From NCBI RefSeq assembly GCF_001029285.1, contig NZ_LDZY01000009.1, positions 166,601 through 230,600 on the forward strand: a DNA stretch of 64,000 nucleotides, written 5' to 3'. A model generated the notes under the pieces. The model searched no databases, was not told where the DNA came from, and was given only the letters and a program-made list of their open reading frames with translations. Below, piece by piece: positions 33,828-42,336 of the stretch. This DNA comes from Desulfosporosinus acididurans. Its GTDB lineage: Bacteria > Bacillota > Desulfitobacteriia > Desulfitobacteriales > Desulfitobacteriaceae. Both the position numbers and the translations under genes were made by a program. Position 1 is the first letter of the stretch. Every line of letters begins with the position of its first letter.

Positions 33828-34574
33828 TTGGGGTATCAGGGGCGGGATATTGAAGCTGTTTTAATTAATCCGGAACAATATCTCATTGTATCTTGTGATT
33901 CCTGTGGAGCAATTGGACAGAAAGATTTCGATGTCGTTAAAGTATCTTGGCGAGTTACAGGAAGAATGACCACGAGGGTTGCCTTATCAGAAGTCTTAGC
34001 TGTGGGCGCAGAGCCTCAAATTATGACCGTTGCCATTTCTAACGAACCCGATCCAGCAGGTGATGAACTATTAAAGGGGGTGAAAGAAGAATTAGCTTTT
34101 GCCGGTCTTTCTCTCTCCATGGCTGTAAGCACTGAGAAAAATATGCCAACCCAGCAGACTGGCCTTGGTATCAGTGTTATTGGTACTGTTGCTAAAGATC
34201 GGCTGCGTATTGGAACTTCACAAGCCGGAGATCAGGTATATTGTTTGGGTTTGCCGAAAGTTGGCTCAGAACTTAGCGATCCTGAGGACCCGGAAATAGT
34301 ACAGATCATGGAGATAAGAAAACTCTTGGCAACTCCCGGAATCCATGACATTATTCCTGTAGGCTCAAAAGGGATTTTAGCAGAAGCCAAGCAGCTTGCC
34401 TCAAACGCTAAACGGCAATTGTTTATTCATCAATCCTGCGGTTTAGACTTAAGTAAATCCGCCGGTCCGTCGACATGTCTTGTTTTCTCGGCATCTTCAG
34501 CTATAACAGGAGATTTTATCACTTCAAACCTAAATCAATTAATGCTGGTCAAAATTGGTGAGCTGATATATTAA
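33828..34574 (+). CDS. cblS: Alpha-ribazole kinase, AIR-synthase-related
   Basis: A 248-aa protein of the PurM/AIR-synthase fold (YLIVSCDSCGAIGQKDFD, TGRMTTRVALSEVLAVGAEPQIMTVAISNE, LGISVIGTV, GCGLDLSKSAGPSTC-type end). CblS of Listeria and Geobacillus phosphorylates alpha-ribazole so that it can enter cobalamin assembly, replacing CobT-made alpha-ribazole phosphate. Assignment rests on this fold, the cobalamin riboswitch directly upstream and the CblT-like transporter directly downstream. The start is a TTG at 33828, the first possible after an in-frame stop, with AAGGAG 11 bases away, slightly long spacing. Confidence 0.78.
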   Translation: MGYQGRDIEAVLINPEQYLIVSCDSCGAIGQKDFDVVKVSWRVTGRMTTRVALSEVLAVGAEPQIMTVAISNEPDPAGDELLKGVKEELAFAGLSLSMAVSTEKNMPTQQTGLGISVIGTVAKDRLRIGTSQAGDQVYCLGLPKVGSELSDPEDPEIVQIMEIRKLLATPGIHDIIPVGSKGILAEAKQLASNAKRQLFIHQSCGLDLSKSAGPSTCLVFSASSAITGDFITSNLNQLMLVKIGELIY

Positions 34575-34714
34575 ACATAAAGCAAAAAACATGAAAGATT
34601 GTATTCATTCATGAACTTATTTGGTTAGATAGTAGGATGAAGTTGTTTTTCGTAAAAAAGTATAAAAGTATTAAAGTATTAAAGTATGATGGAATATTAG
34701 GGAGGAAAAATTCG

Positions 34715-35230
34715 ATGAGTCAAATTAACGTAGAAGCTAAGAACGTCAAGCTGTCCGCCTTTAATGTCAAACGGCTTTCGATTATGGCTATTTTTCTGGC
34801 CTTGAGTTATGTGGGGGCACTGATTAAGATTCCCAGTCCAGTGGGAACCATTGGTATGGATTCGGCGCCAGGATTTTTCTGTGCTCTTGCCTTTGGAGGA
34901 ATTGAGGGAGCAGTAGTCATTGCTTTTGGCCATTTATTAACATCGGCTGTTGTTGGCTTCCCTTTGACAATCCCCGTTCATATTTATATTGCTGTGCAAA
35001 TGGCTTTATGGGCCGTGGTTTATCGTTGGGTGAATAAAACTTTCGGCCTTATTCCGGCAGCCATTGCAGGCATAATCCTCAATGGAGTTGTATCCTCCTT
35101 TGCGATGCTGCCGATTATGGGAATGGGAGGGGCTCTTGGGTTACTGCCCTTTCTCATCATCGGCTCAGCCCTTAATGTAATTATTTCGGCGCTAGCCTAT
35201 AAAGCAATCAAAGGAACACGGCTCATTTAG
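34715..35230 (+). CDS. cblT: ECF transporter S component, CblT-like (alpha-ribazole uptake)
   Basis: A 171-aa membrane protein of about five helices that would bind substrate for an ECF importer. Blocks SIMAIFLALSYVGALIKIPSPVGTIGMDSAPGFF and EGAVVIAFGHLLTSAVVGFPLTIPVH match the CblT group. The start is the ATG at 34715 with AGGGAGGAAA; the frame upstream to 34637 includes an AAAGTATTAAAGTATTAAAGTAT microrepeat and has no ribosome site. It follows cblS under the same riboswitch and precedes its own ATPase and T component, so alpha-ribazole is the best substrate guess; cobalt is less likely because CbiM/CbiN features are absent. Confidence 0.78.
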   Translation: MSQINVEAKNVKLSAFNVKRLSIMAIFLALSYVGALIKIPSPVGTIGMDSAPGFFCALAFGGIEGAVVIAFGHLLTSAVVGFPLTIPVHIYIAVQMALWAVVYRWVNKTFGLIPAAIAGIILNGVVSSFAMLPIMGMGGALGLLPFLIIGSALNVIISALAYKAIKGTRLI

Positions 35231-35257
35231 GCTCGTAAGGAGGAAACTGAGGAAACA

Positions 35258-37060
35258 ATGGTAATCGAAACAACAACAAGAGATCGTATTAACGACGGAA
35301 ATGACAAAGCCATTGAACTTAATAATGTTTCCTATCAATATCCAAATTCTCTCCAACCAAGTTTAGAAGGTATTAACCTCAGCCTAAACAAAGGACAGTT
35401 CGTTGTCTTGATGGGAGCTGCCGGAGCCGGGAAAACAACCTTGAGTCTATGCCTCAACGGACTGATACCTCAGCTATTCGAGGGGAAATTAACCGGCGAG
35501 GTTAAAGTGGCAGGCAGAAACGTGAGAAAAACACCTGTCCAGCTTATGTCCACAATTTTGGGCCTTGTCCTTCAAGATCCTGAAACTCAAATCCTTGGCC
35601 GTACTGTGGAAGAAGATACGGCCTTTGGTCCCCGTAATATTTCTGTTCCCTCAGAAGAAATCCAACACCGAGTTGATCGTTCCTTAGAAAAAGTTCGGCT
35701 CAAAGGATACAACCAGCGTTTGACTGAGGAATTATCCGGGGGTGAGAAACAACGTTTAGCTATTGCGGGAGTCCTGGCCATGGAACCCGAAATCTTAGTA
35801 CTCGATGAACCAACATCAGAACTTGACCCTGCAGGACGCTTAGAGATTTACGCAACCCTTGATGAATTGCGCCGAAAAAGAGCTTTGACCATCCTATTGG
35901 CGGAACATTCCAGTGAAGAAGTGATCAACAGGGCGGATGAGATAATCGTTTTAAATCAGGGACAACAGGTTTGGCGTGGTGAACCTACTCAGCTTTTTCG
36001 CAACATTCCTTTATTGCAGCAGTATGGTATAAAACCTTTGCCTGTTAGTCTTGTGGGATGGAACTTATATGAAAAAGGATGGATAGCCTTTGACGAAATC
36101 CCCTTAGATCTCCCGTCAGCGGCACGTCTTTTGAAAAAACTGTTATCGAGTCCTAAGCGGTTTGCTAATAGTGTAAAGGATTTTTCCCTTCAATCGAAAC
36201 AGCACGCTTGGAAAGACCATCAGTTTGCGGAGGCCAGAGCCGTCGAAATCAAGGACTTGTTTTATCAATATCAAGCGGGAAAACCTATTCTCCAAGGAAT
36301 CAATTTAACAATAGACAGCGGCGATTTTGTCGCCCTGATTGGCCAAAACGGGGCCGGTAAAACGACCTTAGCAAAACATTTGAACGGTTTGTTGAAACCG
36401 ACAAGCGGAGAAGTCCGTGTCCACGGCATGAGTACCCAAAAGTATGATACCGCTCATTTGGCAAGAACCATTGGCTATGTTTTTCAAAATCCGGACCATC
36501 AAATTTTTTCCACAACCGTTGAGAAAGAAATTGAATACGGTTTGAAAAATAACGGTTTAACGACGGCACAAATCAAAGAACAGATTAATCAGGTCCTCAA
36601 GGAAACCGGCTTAGAGCGTTATCGTCATGTTCATCCCTTTACCTTGGGAAAAGGGGAAAGGCAGATGATTGCCGTAGCCTCAATCTTAGTGTTGAAACCT
36701 CGAATCCTAATTGTTGACGAACCGACAACCGGTGCAGATTATTCTGGTGTTCAGGCCATGATGAGGTTGATAAACCAACTTCATCATGGGGGTACGACGA
36801 TAATTATGGTAAGTCATGACATGGATCTTGTAGCTCAGTATGCTCAACGTGTTATCGTCCTGAAAGAAGGCAGTGTTCTCCTTGATGGACATCCTCGCGC
36901 AGTCTTTGCTCAAGAAAAGTTATTAGCGGATGCCGCCATTATTCCTCCGCAGCTCTGCCGCCTTTCCGCCTGCTTGAGTGACGTCGGCTTCTCAGAGACA
37001 TTACTCTATCCCGAAGAATTTACGGCACTGTTCGAAAGAGGGGAAATGACAAAATGTTAG
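35258..37060 (+). CDS. ECF transporter ATPase, two ATPase domains fused (EcfA1-EcfA2)
   Basis: A 600-aa cytoplasmic protein with two ABC domains. Domain 1: Walker A GAAGAGKTT, signature LSGGEKQR, Walker B LVLDEPTSELD. Domain 2 (from about residue 325): Walker A GQNGAGKTT, Q-loop VFQNPDHQIFSTTVEKEIEYGL, signature TLGKGERQM (LGKGE rather than LSGGE), Walker B LIVDEPTTGAD. EcfA1 and EcfA2 are usually separate genes; here they are one chain. The altered second signature suggests unequal ATP sites. It overlaps the T-component gene by seven bases. Confidence 0.88.
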   Translation: MVIETTTRDRINDGNDKAIELNNVSYQYPNSLQPSLEGINLSLNKGQFVVLMGAAGAGKTTLSLCLNGLIPQLFEGKLTGEVKVAGRNVRKTPVQLMSTILGLVLQDPETQILGRTVEEDTAFGPRNISVPSEEIQHRVDRSLEKVRLKGYNQRLTEELSGGEKQRLAIAGVLAMEPEILVLDEPTSELDPAGRLEIYATLDELRRKRALTILLAEHSSEEVINRADEIIVLNQGQQVWRGEPTQLFRNIPLLQQYGIKPLPVSLVGWNLYEKGWIAFDEIPLDLPSAARLLKKLLSSPKRFANSVKDFSLQSKQHAWKDHQFAEARAVEIKDLFYQYQAGKPILQGINLTIDSGDFVALIGQNGAGKTTLAKHLNGLLKPTSGEVRVHGMSTQKYDTAHLARTIGYVFQNPDHQIFSTTVEKEIEYGLKNNGLTTAQIKEQINQVLKETGLERYRHVHPFTLGKGERQMIAVASILVLKPRILIVDEPTTGADYSGVQAMMRLINQLHHGGTTIIMVSHDMDLVAQYAQRVIVLKEGSVLLDGHPRAVFAQEKLLADAAIIPPQLCRLSACLSDVGFSETLLYPEEFTALFERGEMTKC

Positions 37061-37866
37061 CAGCCTCTTCAGCGGAAAATAGCTTAATGCATCGTTTAGA
37101 TGTTCGCAGCAAGATGCTGGGTTTTTTAGTGATTATCATACTTACTTTCCTTTTCCAAAATCCACTTTATCAGCTGGCAATTATCTCAGGTACAGTTTTT
37201 TTAGCCCTGGCGATAAATATCCCGCTGCGAAAGATAACCGGCCTTATCATCCCTCTGCTGCCAATTGTTATTTCCATCATTCTGCTTACAGGCTTTTCCT
37301 ACTCGCCTCAGCACTTTGTCCATCTTTCCAACCGGAAAATTCTCTTTTATCTTTTCCCCGGGAAACATATAGGGGCTACTGTCGGGGGATTTTTAATGGG
37401 GACAACCTTTCTGCTTCGGATATGGAGTTTATTGATTGCTTCTTCAATCTTAACCTTCACAACGTCCCTCGAGGATTTTACTCAATTTTTTCAATGGCTG
37501 AAGGTTCCTGCTGAAGTATCCATGATATTGACGACAGCGATGCGTTTTATTCCGACCTTAGATAAAAAAAGGTCCCTTATTCTAGAAGCTCAAATGGCAA
37601 GGGGAATGAATCTGCATGGGAAAGGAATTAGAGGTTCAATTCGTTCCTATGTTCCGATTATGATCCCCTTGTTTATTAACTCCATAATAATGGCTAATTC
37701 CTTATCAATGGCTATGCTGAACAGAGGGTACGGTTTATCTCAGGCTTGGACAGTTCAGCCTAAAAAAGCCATTGCAGCTAGAGACTTATGGGCAGTTACG
37801 GTTATTATTCTCTTGTCTTTTTTAGCTTTATTTGTACGCTTTAAATTACGCTTTGGACTCTTATAA
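37054..37866 (+). CDS. ECF transporter T component (EcfT)
   Basis: A 270-aa membrane protein with about five helices (CbiQ/EcfT family). HRLDVRSKMLGFLVIIILTFLF opens the domain. The ATPase-contacting pair of Ala-Arg-Gly-like motifs is seen as ILEAQMARGMNLHGKG and AMLNRGYGLSQ. It overlaps the fused ATPase gene and completes the transporter with the S component at 34715. Having its own T and A proteins in the operon makes this a dedicated (group I) ECF transporter. Confidence 0.88.
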   Translation: MLAASSAENSLMHRLDVRSKMLGFLVIIILTFLFQNPLYQLAIISGTVFLALAINIPLRKITGLIIPLLPIVISIILLTGFSYSPQHFVHLSNRKILFYLFPGKHIGATVGGFLMGTTFLLRIWSLLIASSILTFTTSLEDFTQFFQWLKVPAEVSMILTTAMRFIPTLDKKRSLILEAQMARGMNLHGKGIRGSIRSYVPIMIPLFINSIIMANSLSMAMLNRGYGLSQAWTVQPKKAIAARDLWAVTVIILLSFLALFVRFKLRFGLL

Positions 37867-37875
37867 TAAATTTAA

Positions 37876-37931
37876 GATTTGATTGGCTGATGGTCTCTAT
37901 AGGCGGTGAGATGAATGCCGCCCGTCAAATC
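37876..37931 (+). other. Two-helix structured element between ecfT and cbiD
   Basis: GATTTGA (37876) pairs with TCAAATC (37925), and GGCGG (37902) with CCGCC (37918). There is no T run, so it is not a normal terminator. It may be a processing or regulatory structure, or chance. Confidence 0.3.
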
Positions 37932-38032
37932 ATTGCCGAACACTAGTTCTAAATATCTACTTGTTGTGGTAAAATAAGCGCAGTGGGATAAAAAGTTTCT
38001 GAAATTTTAATAATTTATACTAGGAGATAACT

Positions 38033-39163
38033 ATGGCGCGAAATAAAGATCGACATACCTGGCGCGAGGGATATACAACAGGCAGCTGTGCTGCCGGTGC
38101 TGCCAAAGCAGCTTGTCTTCTCCTGCGTGGAGATTGTTTGCCGGAACGAATCGAGATACCTTTGCCCAATCAAGCACATTTAGGGATGCTGATCCATTCC
38201 GGAAGCCTTGACAATTCAAGGGCAACAGCAAGTATTATCAAAGATGCCGGAGATGATGCCGATGTAACGGACGGCTTAGAGATTCGTGTCTTCGTACGCA
38301 TGCTTTCGGCTCAAGGAGAGGTTCATATTCGGGGTGGACAAGGTGTGGGCACAGTTACTAAAAAAGGTTTGGATCAACCTGCAGGTGAAAAGGCTATTAA
38401 CTCGGTCCCCAGACGAATGATACGCGAAGCAGTACGGGAAGTTTTTTCTCAGGAAGAACTTGAAATCACTATTGAAGTTCCGGGTGGTGAAGAGACTGCT
38501 AAACGCACTTTAAACCCCCGTTTGGGAATTATGGGCGGGATTTCAATTCTGGGAACGAGTGGAATCGTTCGTCCCATGTCCGAAGAAGCCTTCAAAACCT
38601 CAATTTTACCGGAGTTAGACCAAGCAGTGGCCTACGGGCATAAAGCAATTGTTTTAACTCCAGGACATTATGGATTTCGTGTGGCGACAGAAGGCTTTGA
38701 TGTTCCCACAGAAGCCGTTATTCAAATGAGCAATTTTGTCGGTTATCTTTTGGAAGAAGCTGTTTACCGGGGTATTGAAGATGTCGTTTTATTGGGCCAC
38801 ATCGGCAAATTGATTAAAGTTTCGGGAGGTATCTTCCACACACATAATCGTGTGGCTGATGCGCGAACGGAAATTTTACTGGCTCATGCTGCACTTTACG
38901 GAATTAAGGCTGAAACCTTAAGAGCGTTGGCAGAGTTTCCCACAACGGAGGGAGCTGCTCTAGAACTTTTAAACCTTGGTCACCAAGCATTGCTGCATCA
39001 TTTAGCTCATTTGGCCGGCGAACGGGCACAAGCTTTTACGTTTGGCCGTCTTCGAGTGGGAGCCATCATGACCTTACTAAATGGTCAGCCCGTTGGCTGG
39101 GATATGAATGCCCGAGAGATCGTTGAAAAACAGCATTGGAAGTGGAATGTTGGTAAGCCTTAA
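38033..39163 (+). CDS. cbiD: Cobalt-precorrin-5B (C1)-methyltransferase
   Basis: A 376-aa enzyme that adds the C-1 methyl in the anaerobic cobalamin route. GYTTGSCAAGAAKAA at the N-terminus, the central NPRLGIMGGISILGTSGIVRPMSEEA and VLLGHIGKLIKVSGGIFHTHN are the CbiD family blocks. TAGGAG precedes the ATG. It lies between the alpha-ribazole cluster and the main cbi operon, with its own strong terminator, so it is transcribed apart from the second riboswitch. It may be read through from the first riboswitch operon, because no clear terminator was seen in the 166 bases before it. Confidence 0.95.
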   Translation: MARNKDRHTWREGYTTGSCAAGAAKAACLLLRGDCLPERIEIPLPNQAHLGMLIHSGSLDNSRATASIIKDAGDDADVTDGLEIRVFVRMLSAQGEVHIRGGQGVGTVTKKGLDQPAGEKAINSVPRRMIREAVREVFSQEELEITIEVPGGEETAKRTLNPRLGIMGGISILGTSGIVRPMSEEAFKTSILPELDQAVAYGHKAIVLTPGHYGFRVATEGFDVPTEAVIQMSNFVGYLLEEAVYRGIEDVVLLGHIGKLIKVSGGIFHTHNRVADARTEILLAHAALYGIKAETLRALAEFPTTEGAALELLNLGHQALLHHLAHLAGERAQAFTFGRLRVGAIMTLLNGQPVGWDMNAREIVEKQHWKWNVGKP

Positions 39164-39200
39164 GGGCTTGAGAGTAAAGACGTTTATTCACTTTGTTAAG

Positions 39201-39238
39201 AGAAGCCCTAAAATCGTGTGCTCGATTTTAGGGCTTCT
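39201..39238. terminator. Bidirectional terminator between cbiD and the YtxH gene
   Basis: A 16-bp perfect stem (AGAAGCCCTAAAATCG/CGATTTTAGGGCTTCT) with a 6-base loop lies between convergent genes. Tails are only moderately T-rich on both sides. Confidence 0.8.
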
Positions 39239-39274
39239 TGATTATTATGGAATCTACGTAAGGATTTGTGTATA

Positions 39275-39703
39275 TTAGGGCAGTGTATCAATATCATCTT
39301 GAATTGAAGTTTCAACAGTTGGCGACTCAGAAGAGTACGTAACATCTTCAGCTTCAGATTCGGATTCTGAGTCCACCTGAACATCTACCGCAGAAGAGCG
39401 AGCAATGTCAATGGAATTTAATTTTTTGGGTTTCAAATCCTGCCAGAGGACTTGAAGATCTTCTTTAATTTTCTTCCCCTTATCGAGCAGGTTAGAGCCT
39501 GTTTCTTTTAAAGCCTCTGTTTGCTGAACTGTGCAGTCTTGAACTTGCTCGGCAAGATTTCCTGCCTTTGTTTGAATATCCTTACGTAATGCTTCCCCGC
39601 TCTTTGGTGAGACCATTAAACCGACAAAGGCGCCGGCCACTCCGCCAACAAGCGCCGCTATGGCGACTGAGCCGATACTCGCAGTTTTTTTACCTTCGGG
39701 CAT
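39275..39703 (-). CDS. YtxH domain protein
   Basis: A 142-aa protein. The N-terminal hydrophobic helix (GSVAIAALVGGVAGAFVGLMVSP) followed by KSGEALRKDIQTKAGNLAEQVQD is the YtxH general-stress domain. The tail is acidic and Ser/Glu-rich. AAAGGAG precedes the ATG on the minus strand. Bacillus YtxH is induced by general stress; function is not defined. It faces cbiD and shares its terminator. Confidence 0.85.
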   Translation of the reverse strand: MPEGKKTASIGSVAIAALVGGVAGAFVGLMVSPKSGEALRKDIQTKAGNLAEQVQDCTVQQTEALKETGSNLLDKGKKIKEDLQVLWQDLKPKKLNSIDIARSSAVDVQVDSESESEAEDVTYSSESPTVETSIQDDIDTLP

Positions 39704-39807
39704 ATTATCATAAACTCCTTTCTTTGCACTTTATGCAAAATATCTTATTCTTTAAGAGTCAGTGAAGTGTCAAATAAATTATGGTATAATATAGAGCAAA
39801 TGGATAA

Positions 39808-39823
39808 TAAGGGTATACCCTTA
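39808..39823. promoter_or_regulatory. 16-bp perfect palindrome in the cbi intergenic region
   Basis: TAAGGGTATACCCTTA is a perfect palindrome in an AT-rich gap, downstream of TATAAT-like sequence at 39784. It could be a regulator binding site; no known consensus was recognised. The remainder of 39824-40065 is AT-rich and shows no gene. Confidence 0.35.
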
Positions 39824-40065
39824 ACAAGAGAATTTTTTTCAACTGCTTAAATTGGCTTAAAACTAATTGCTAACATTGCCTAATTAAGAAATAAACTATA
39901 AAATAGATTTTAATCAATGAAAATGGAAAAAATCAGTATAAATTATTTTGAAAAGAGGAATTTTGCTAATACTTATAGAATACTCAGATAATCAGATGAC
40001 ATGATATAATAAAACATCTATTTTTTAATGAAACATCATTTAGGGTTTATAATTTTATAACAAAT

Positions 40066-40222
40066 ACTTAAGGTTCCTCAGTCAACGAGGATCTAAAAGG
40101 GGAAGCCGGTGAAAATCCGGCGCGGTCCCGCCACTGTGAACAAGGAGTTCTCTTCCATTCCTTTAACCGTTTTGAATAAAGGAAGAGGATGATGATTTGA
40201 AGTCAGAAAACCTTCCTTAAGT
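40066..40222 (+). ncRNA. Cobalamin riboswitch (second)
   Basis: The outer helix ACTTAAGG/CCTTAAGT closes the element. It contains GGGGAAGCCGGTGAAAATCCGG, the B12 box GCGGTCCCGCCACTGTGA and AGTCAGAAAACC. The peripheral arm CTCTTCC...GGAAGAG is also paired. A short intrinsic terminator at 40280 follows, then cbiET at 40367, so cobalamin should switch off the 13-kb cbi operon. Confidence 0.95.
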
Positions 40223-40279
40223 AATTCACGGTCCTACGAGCGATAGGAGATGTGTGTGTTTATTAAGGATAAACCATAC

Positions 40280-40301
40280 GAGCCGCTCAGGCTCTTTTTT
40301 A
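40280..40301 (+). terminator. Riboswitch expression-platform terminator (second)
   Basis: GAGCC/GGCTC with a 5-base loop is followed by six T residues, located between the aptamer and cbiET. Confidence 0.8.
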
Positions 40302-40366
40302 ATTGTTCCAAAGTTCCAAGGCAGGTTTCGGCCGAACGTTAGTCAACCATGGAAGAAGGGTAATCA

Positions 40367-41608
40367 ATGTTAAAGGTAATTGGAATCGGGCCCGGAAGAA
40401 CAGAATGGCTGCCGCCGGCCGTTAGAGATTTGGCTATGAACTGTGACGTTTTAATTGGAGGATCTAGAGCTCTCAAGCTTTTTCCTGATTTCTTGGGTGA
40501 TCAACACTGTTTAACAGGAGACCTTAAGGCCAGCCTTGAGGTCATTAGAACGGCCTTATTGGCTAAGAAAGATATCGGCGTTCTTGTCTCGGGTGATCCA
40601 GGTTTTTTCAGCCTTTTGCCCCGACTAAAAAAAGAATTTCCAGGGGAGCAAATCGATGTCTACCCCGGTATCAGTTCTCTTCAATTTGCCTTTGCCCGGG
40701 CAGGACTCCCTTGGCAAGAGGCTGATTTTGTAAGTGTCCACGGACGAGATCTATCAGTACTTCCTACTCAAATAAGGCATCTGACGGGAGTATTAACCGG
40801 AGGGACGAACACTCCGCAAAGAGTCGCCCAATTTTATCTTGATCTTGGACAAAATCCGAATATTTCAGTGGGGAATGCATTAGCTTACCCCGAAGAGCTA
40901 TGGCAAACTATGGATGCCAATCATTTGGCTCAAGAAGCTGTTCCCTTGAAGAATGCAATTCTTATTTTGCATCCGGAGCTGACTTCGGTGATCGACGATC
41001 AGGCAAAGAATTCAGCGAATAACGTACGCGGAGGACGAATAGGGATACCGGATCAGGAATTTTTGCGGGGAAACGTTCCTATGACCAAGTCAGAGATTCG
41101 AGTTCAAGTACTCGCTAAAGCTCAAATTAGCAGATCTGACAGTATTGTTGATATTGGGGCGGGTACTGGGAGTATTAGTATTGAAGCTGCCGGCTTAGTT
41201 CCGGAGGGAGTTGTCTATGCCATTGAACATAATCCCGAAGCTCAAGCCTTGATTCTTGCTAATCAGGAGAAGTTTGGCGTTTCTAATCTTCATTTGATTC
41301 CCGGAAGCGCACCCGATGTTTTTCCGGAACTTCCGCCGGTTAATGTCTGTATCATTGGAGGAAGTAAAGGGCGGCTGGAGGATATTTTGTTAAACGTGCC
41401 GCTCCTTGAAGACGGAAGGATTGTCATTACAGCCGTTACTCTTGAAACGATTTCTCAGGGCGTAAAATTACTCTCTGAACTGGATTATCAGGATATAGAA
41501 ATTGTTTCTCTTCAAGCTGTCCGCTGGCAGCCTGTTCATAATCTGCATATGGCCCAAGCCTTAAATCCTGTCTTTATATTATCTGCACGAAAAGGGGTAA
41601 GATCATGA
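40367..41608 (+). CDS. cbiET: Precorrin-6Y C5,15-methyltransferase (decarboxylating), CbiE-CbiT fusion
   Basis: A 413-aa bifunctional enzyme. CbiE (residues 1-200) is a tetrapyrrole methylase with VIGIGPGRTEWLPPAV, VSGDPGFFSLLPRL and YPGISSLQFAFA. CbiT (about 220-413) is a class I SAM methyltransferase with IVDIGAGTGSISIEAA and AIEHNPEA. It methylates C-5 and C-15 and removes the C-12 acetate carboxyl. It is the first gene after the second riboswitch and overlaps cbiL by four bases. The fusion corresponds to CobL of aerobes, although the pathway here is anaerobic. Confidence 0.95.
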   Translation: MLKVIGIGPGRTEWLPPAVRDLAMNCDVLIGGSRALKLFPDFLGDQHCLTGDLKASLEVIRTALLAKKDIGVLVSGDPGFFSLLPRLKKEFPGEQIDVYPGISSLQFAFARAGLPWQEADFVSVHGRDLSVLPTQIRHLTGVLTGGTNTPQRVAQFYLDLGQNPNISVGNALAYPEELWQTMDANHLAQEAVPLKNAILILHPELTSVIDDQAKNSANNVRGGRIGIPDQEFLRGNVPMTKSEIRVQVLAKAQISRSDSIVDIGAGTGSISIEAAGLVPEGVVYAIEHNPEAQALILANQEKFGVSNLHLIPGSAPDVFPELPPVNVCIIGGSKGRLEDILLNVPLLEDGRIVITAVTLETISQGVKLLSELDYQDIEIVSLQAVRWQPVHNLHMAQALNPVFILSARKGVRS

Positions 41609-42336
41609 CAACAACATGGGGTAAATTTTATGGAGTCGGAGTCGGGCCAGGTGATCCTCGCCTCTTAACTCTGCAAGCTGTTGAAGTTCTGCAAACAGTA
41701 GATTTGGTGGCTATTCCCAAATCGAAAATGGAGAGGGAAAGTGTTGCTTGGGACATTGCTAAAGTCCACTGTCCTGCTAATGCGCGTTTGCTGGAATTGG
41801 AAATGCCCATGACGGCTGATCAGGAAGTTTTAGCCAAGGCCTGGCGAGACGGAGCAGAAATGCTCTTACAGGAGCTGAAGCAGGGCAAATCTATCGCCTT
41901 TATTACGTTAGGCGATCCCTCCTTATATAGTACTTACAGTTATCTGCTGAACCTTCTCCAAGAGCAATTACCGTCCGAATTAATTACGACTGTTCCTGGT
42001 ATTACAGCCATGGCAGCTGCGGCCGCGAAAATCAATTTGCCGCTTGCTACGGGAGATGAGCCCTTAGTGGTCCTGCCGAGTACGGAAGACGTTGGCCAAT
42101 ATCTTGATTTTCCTAATTTGGTATTGATGAAAGTTTCGCGCAGGCTTCCGGAAATTCTCAACCTTCTCCAAGAGCGTGATCGAAAAGCTGTTTTACTCAC
42201 ACGTTTAGGTCAGTCCGGGGAGCAAATCTGCTGGGAACCGAAACCGGAAGATTTCCAATCCACTAAGATCGATTACCTTAGTCTGCTCCTGGTGAAAAAG
42301 AATTTATTAGGGAGGGAAAACGGTGAGCGAAAATAA
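41605..42336 (+). CDS. cbiL: Precorrin-2/cobalt-factor II C20-methyltransferase
   Basis: A 243-aa tetrapyrrole methylase. FYGVGVGPGDPRLLTLQAVEVLQ opens it, ITLGDPSLYSTYSYLL is the SAM loop, and TVPGITAMAAAAA follows. It adds the C-20 methyl to the cobalt-containing precorrin-2 ring. It overlaps cbiET by four bases and the GTG start of cbiF by 14. Confidence 0.94.
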   Translation: MTTTWGKFYGVGVGPGDPRLLTLQAVEVLQTVDLVAIPKSKMERESVAWDIAKVHCPANARLLELEMPMTADQEVLAKAWRDGAEMLLQELKQGKSIAFITLGDPSLYSTYSYLLNLLQEQLPSELITTVPGITAMAAAAAKINLPLATGDEPLVVLPSTEDVGQYLDFPNLVLMKVSRRLPEILNLLQERDRKAVLLTRLGQSGEQICWEPKPEDFQSTKIDYLSLLLVKKNLLGRENGERK

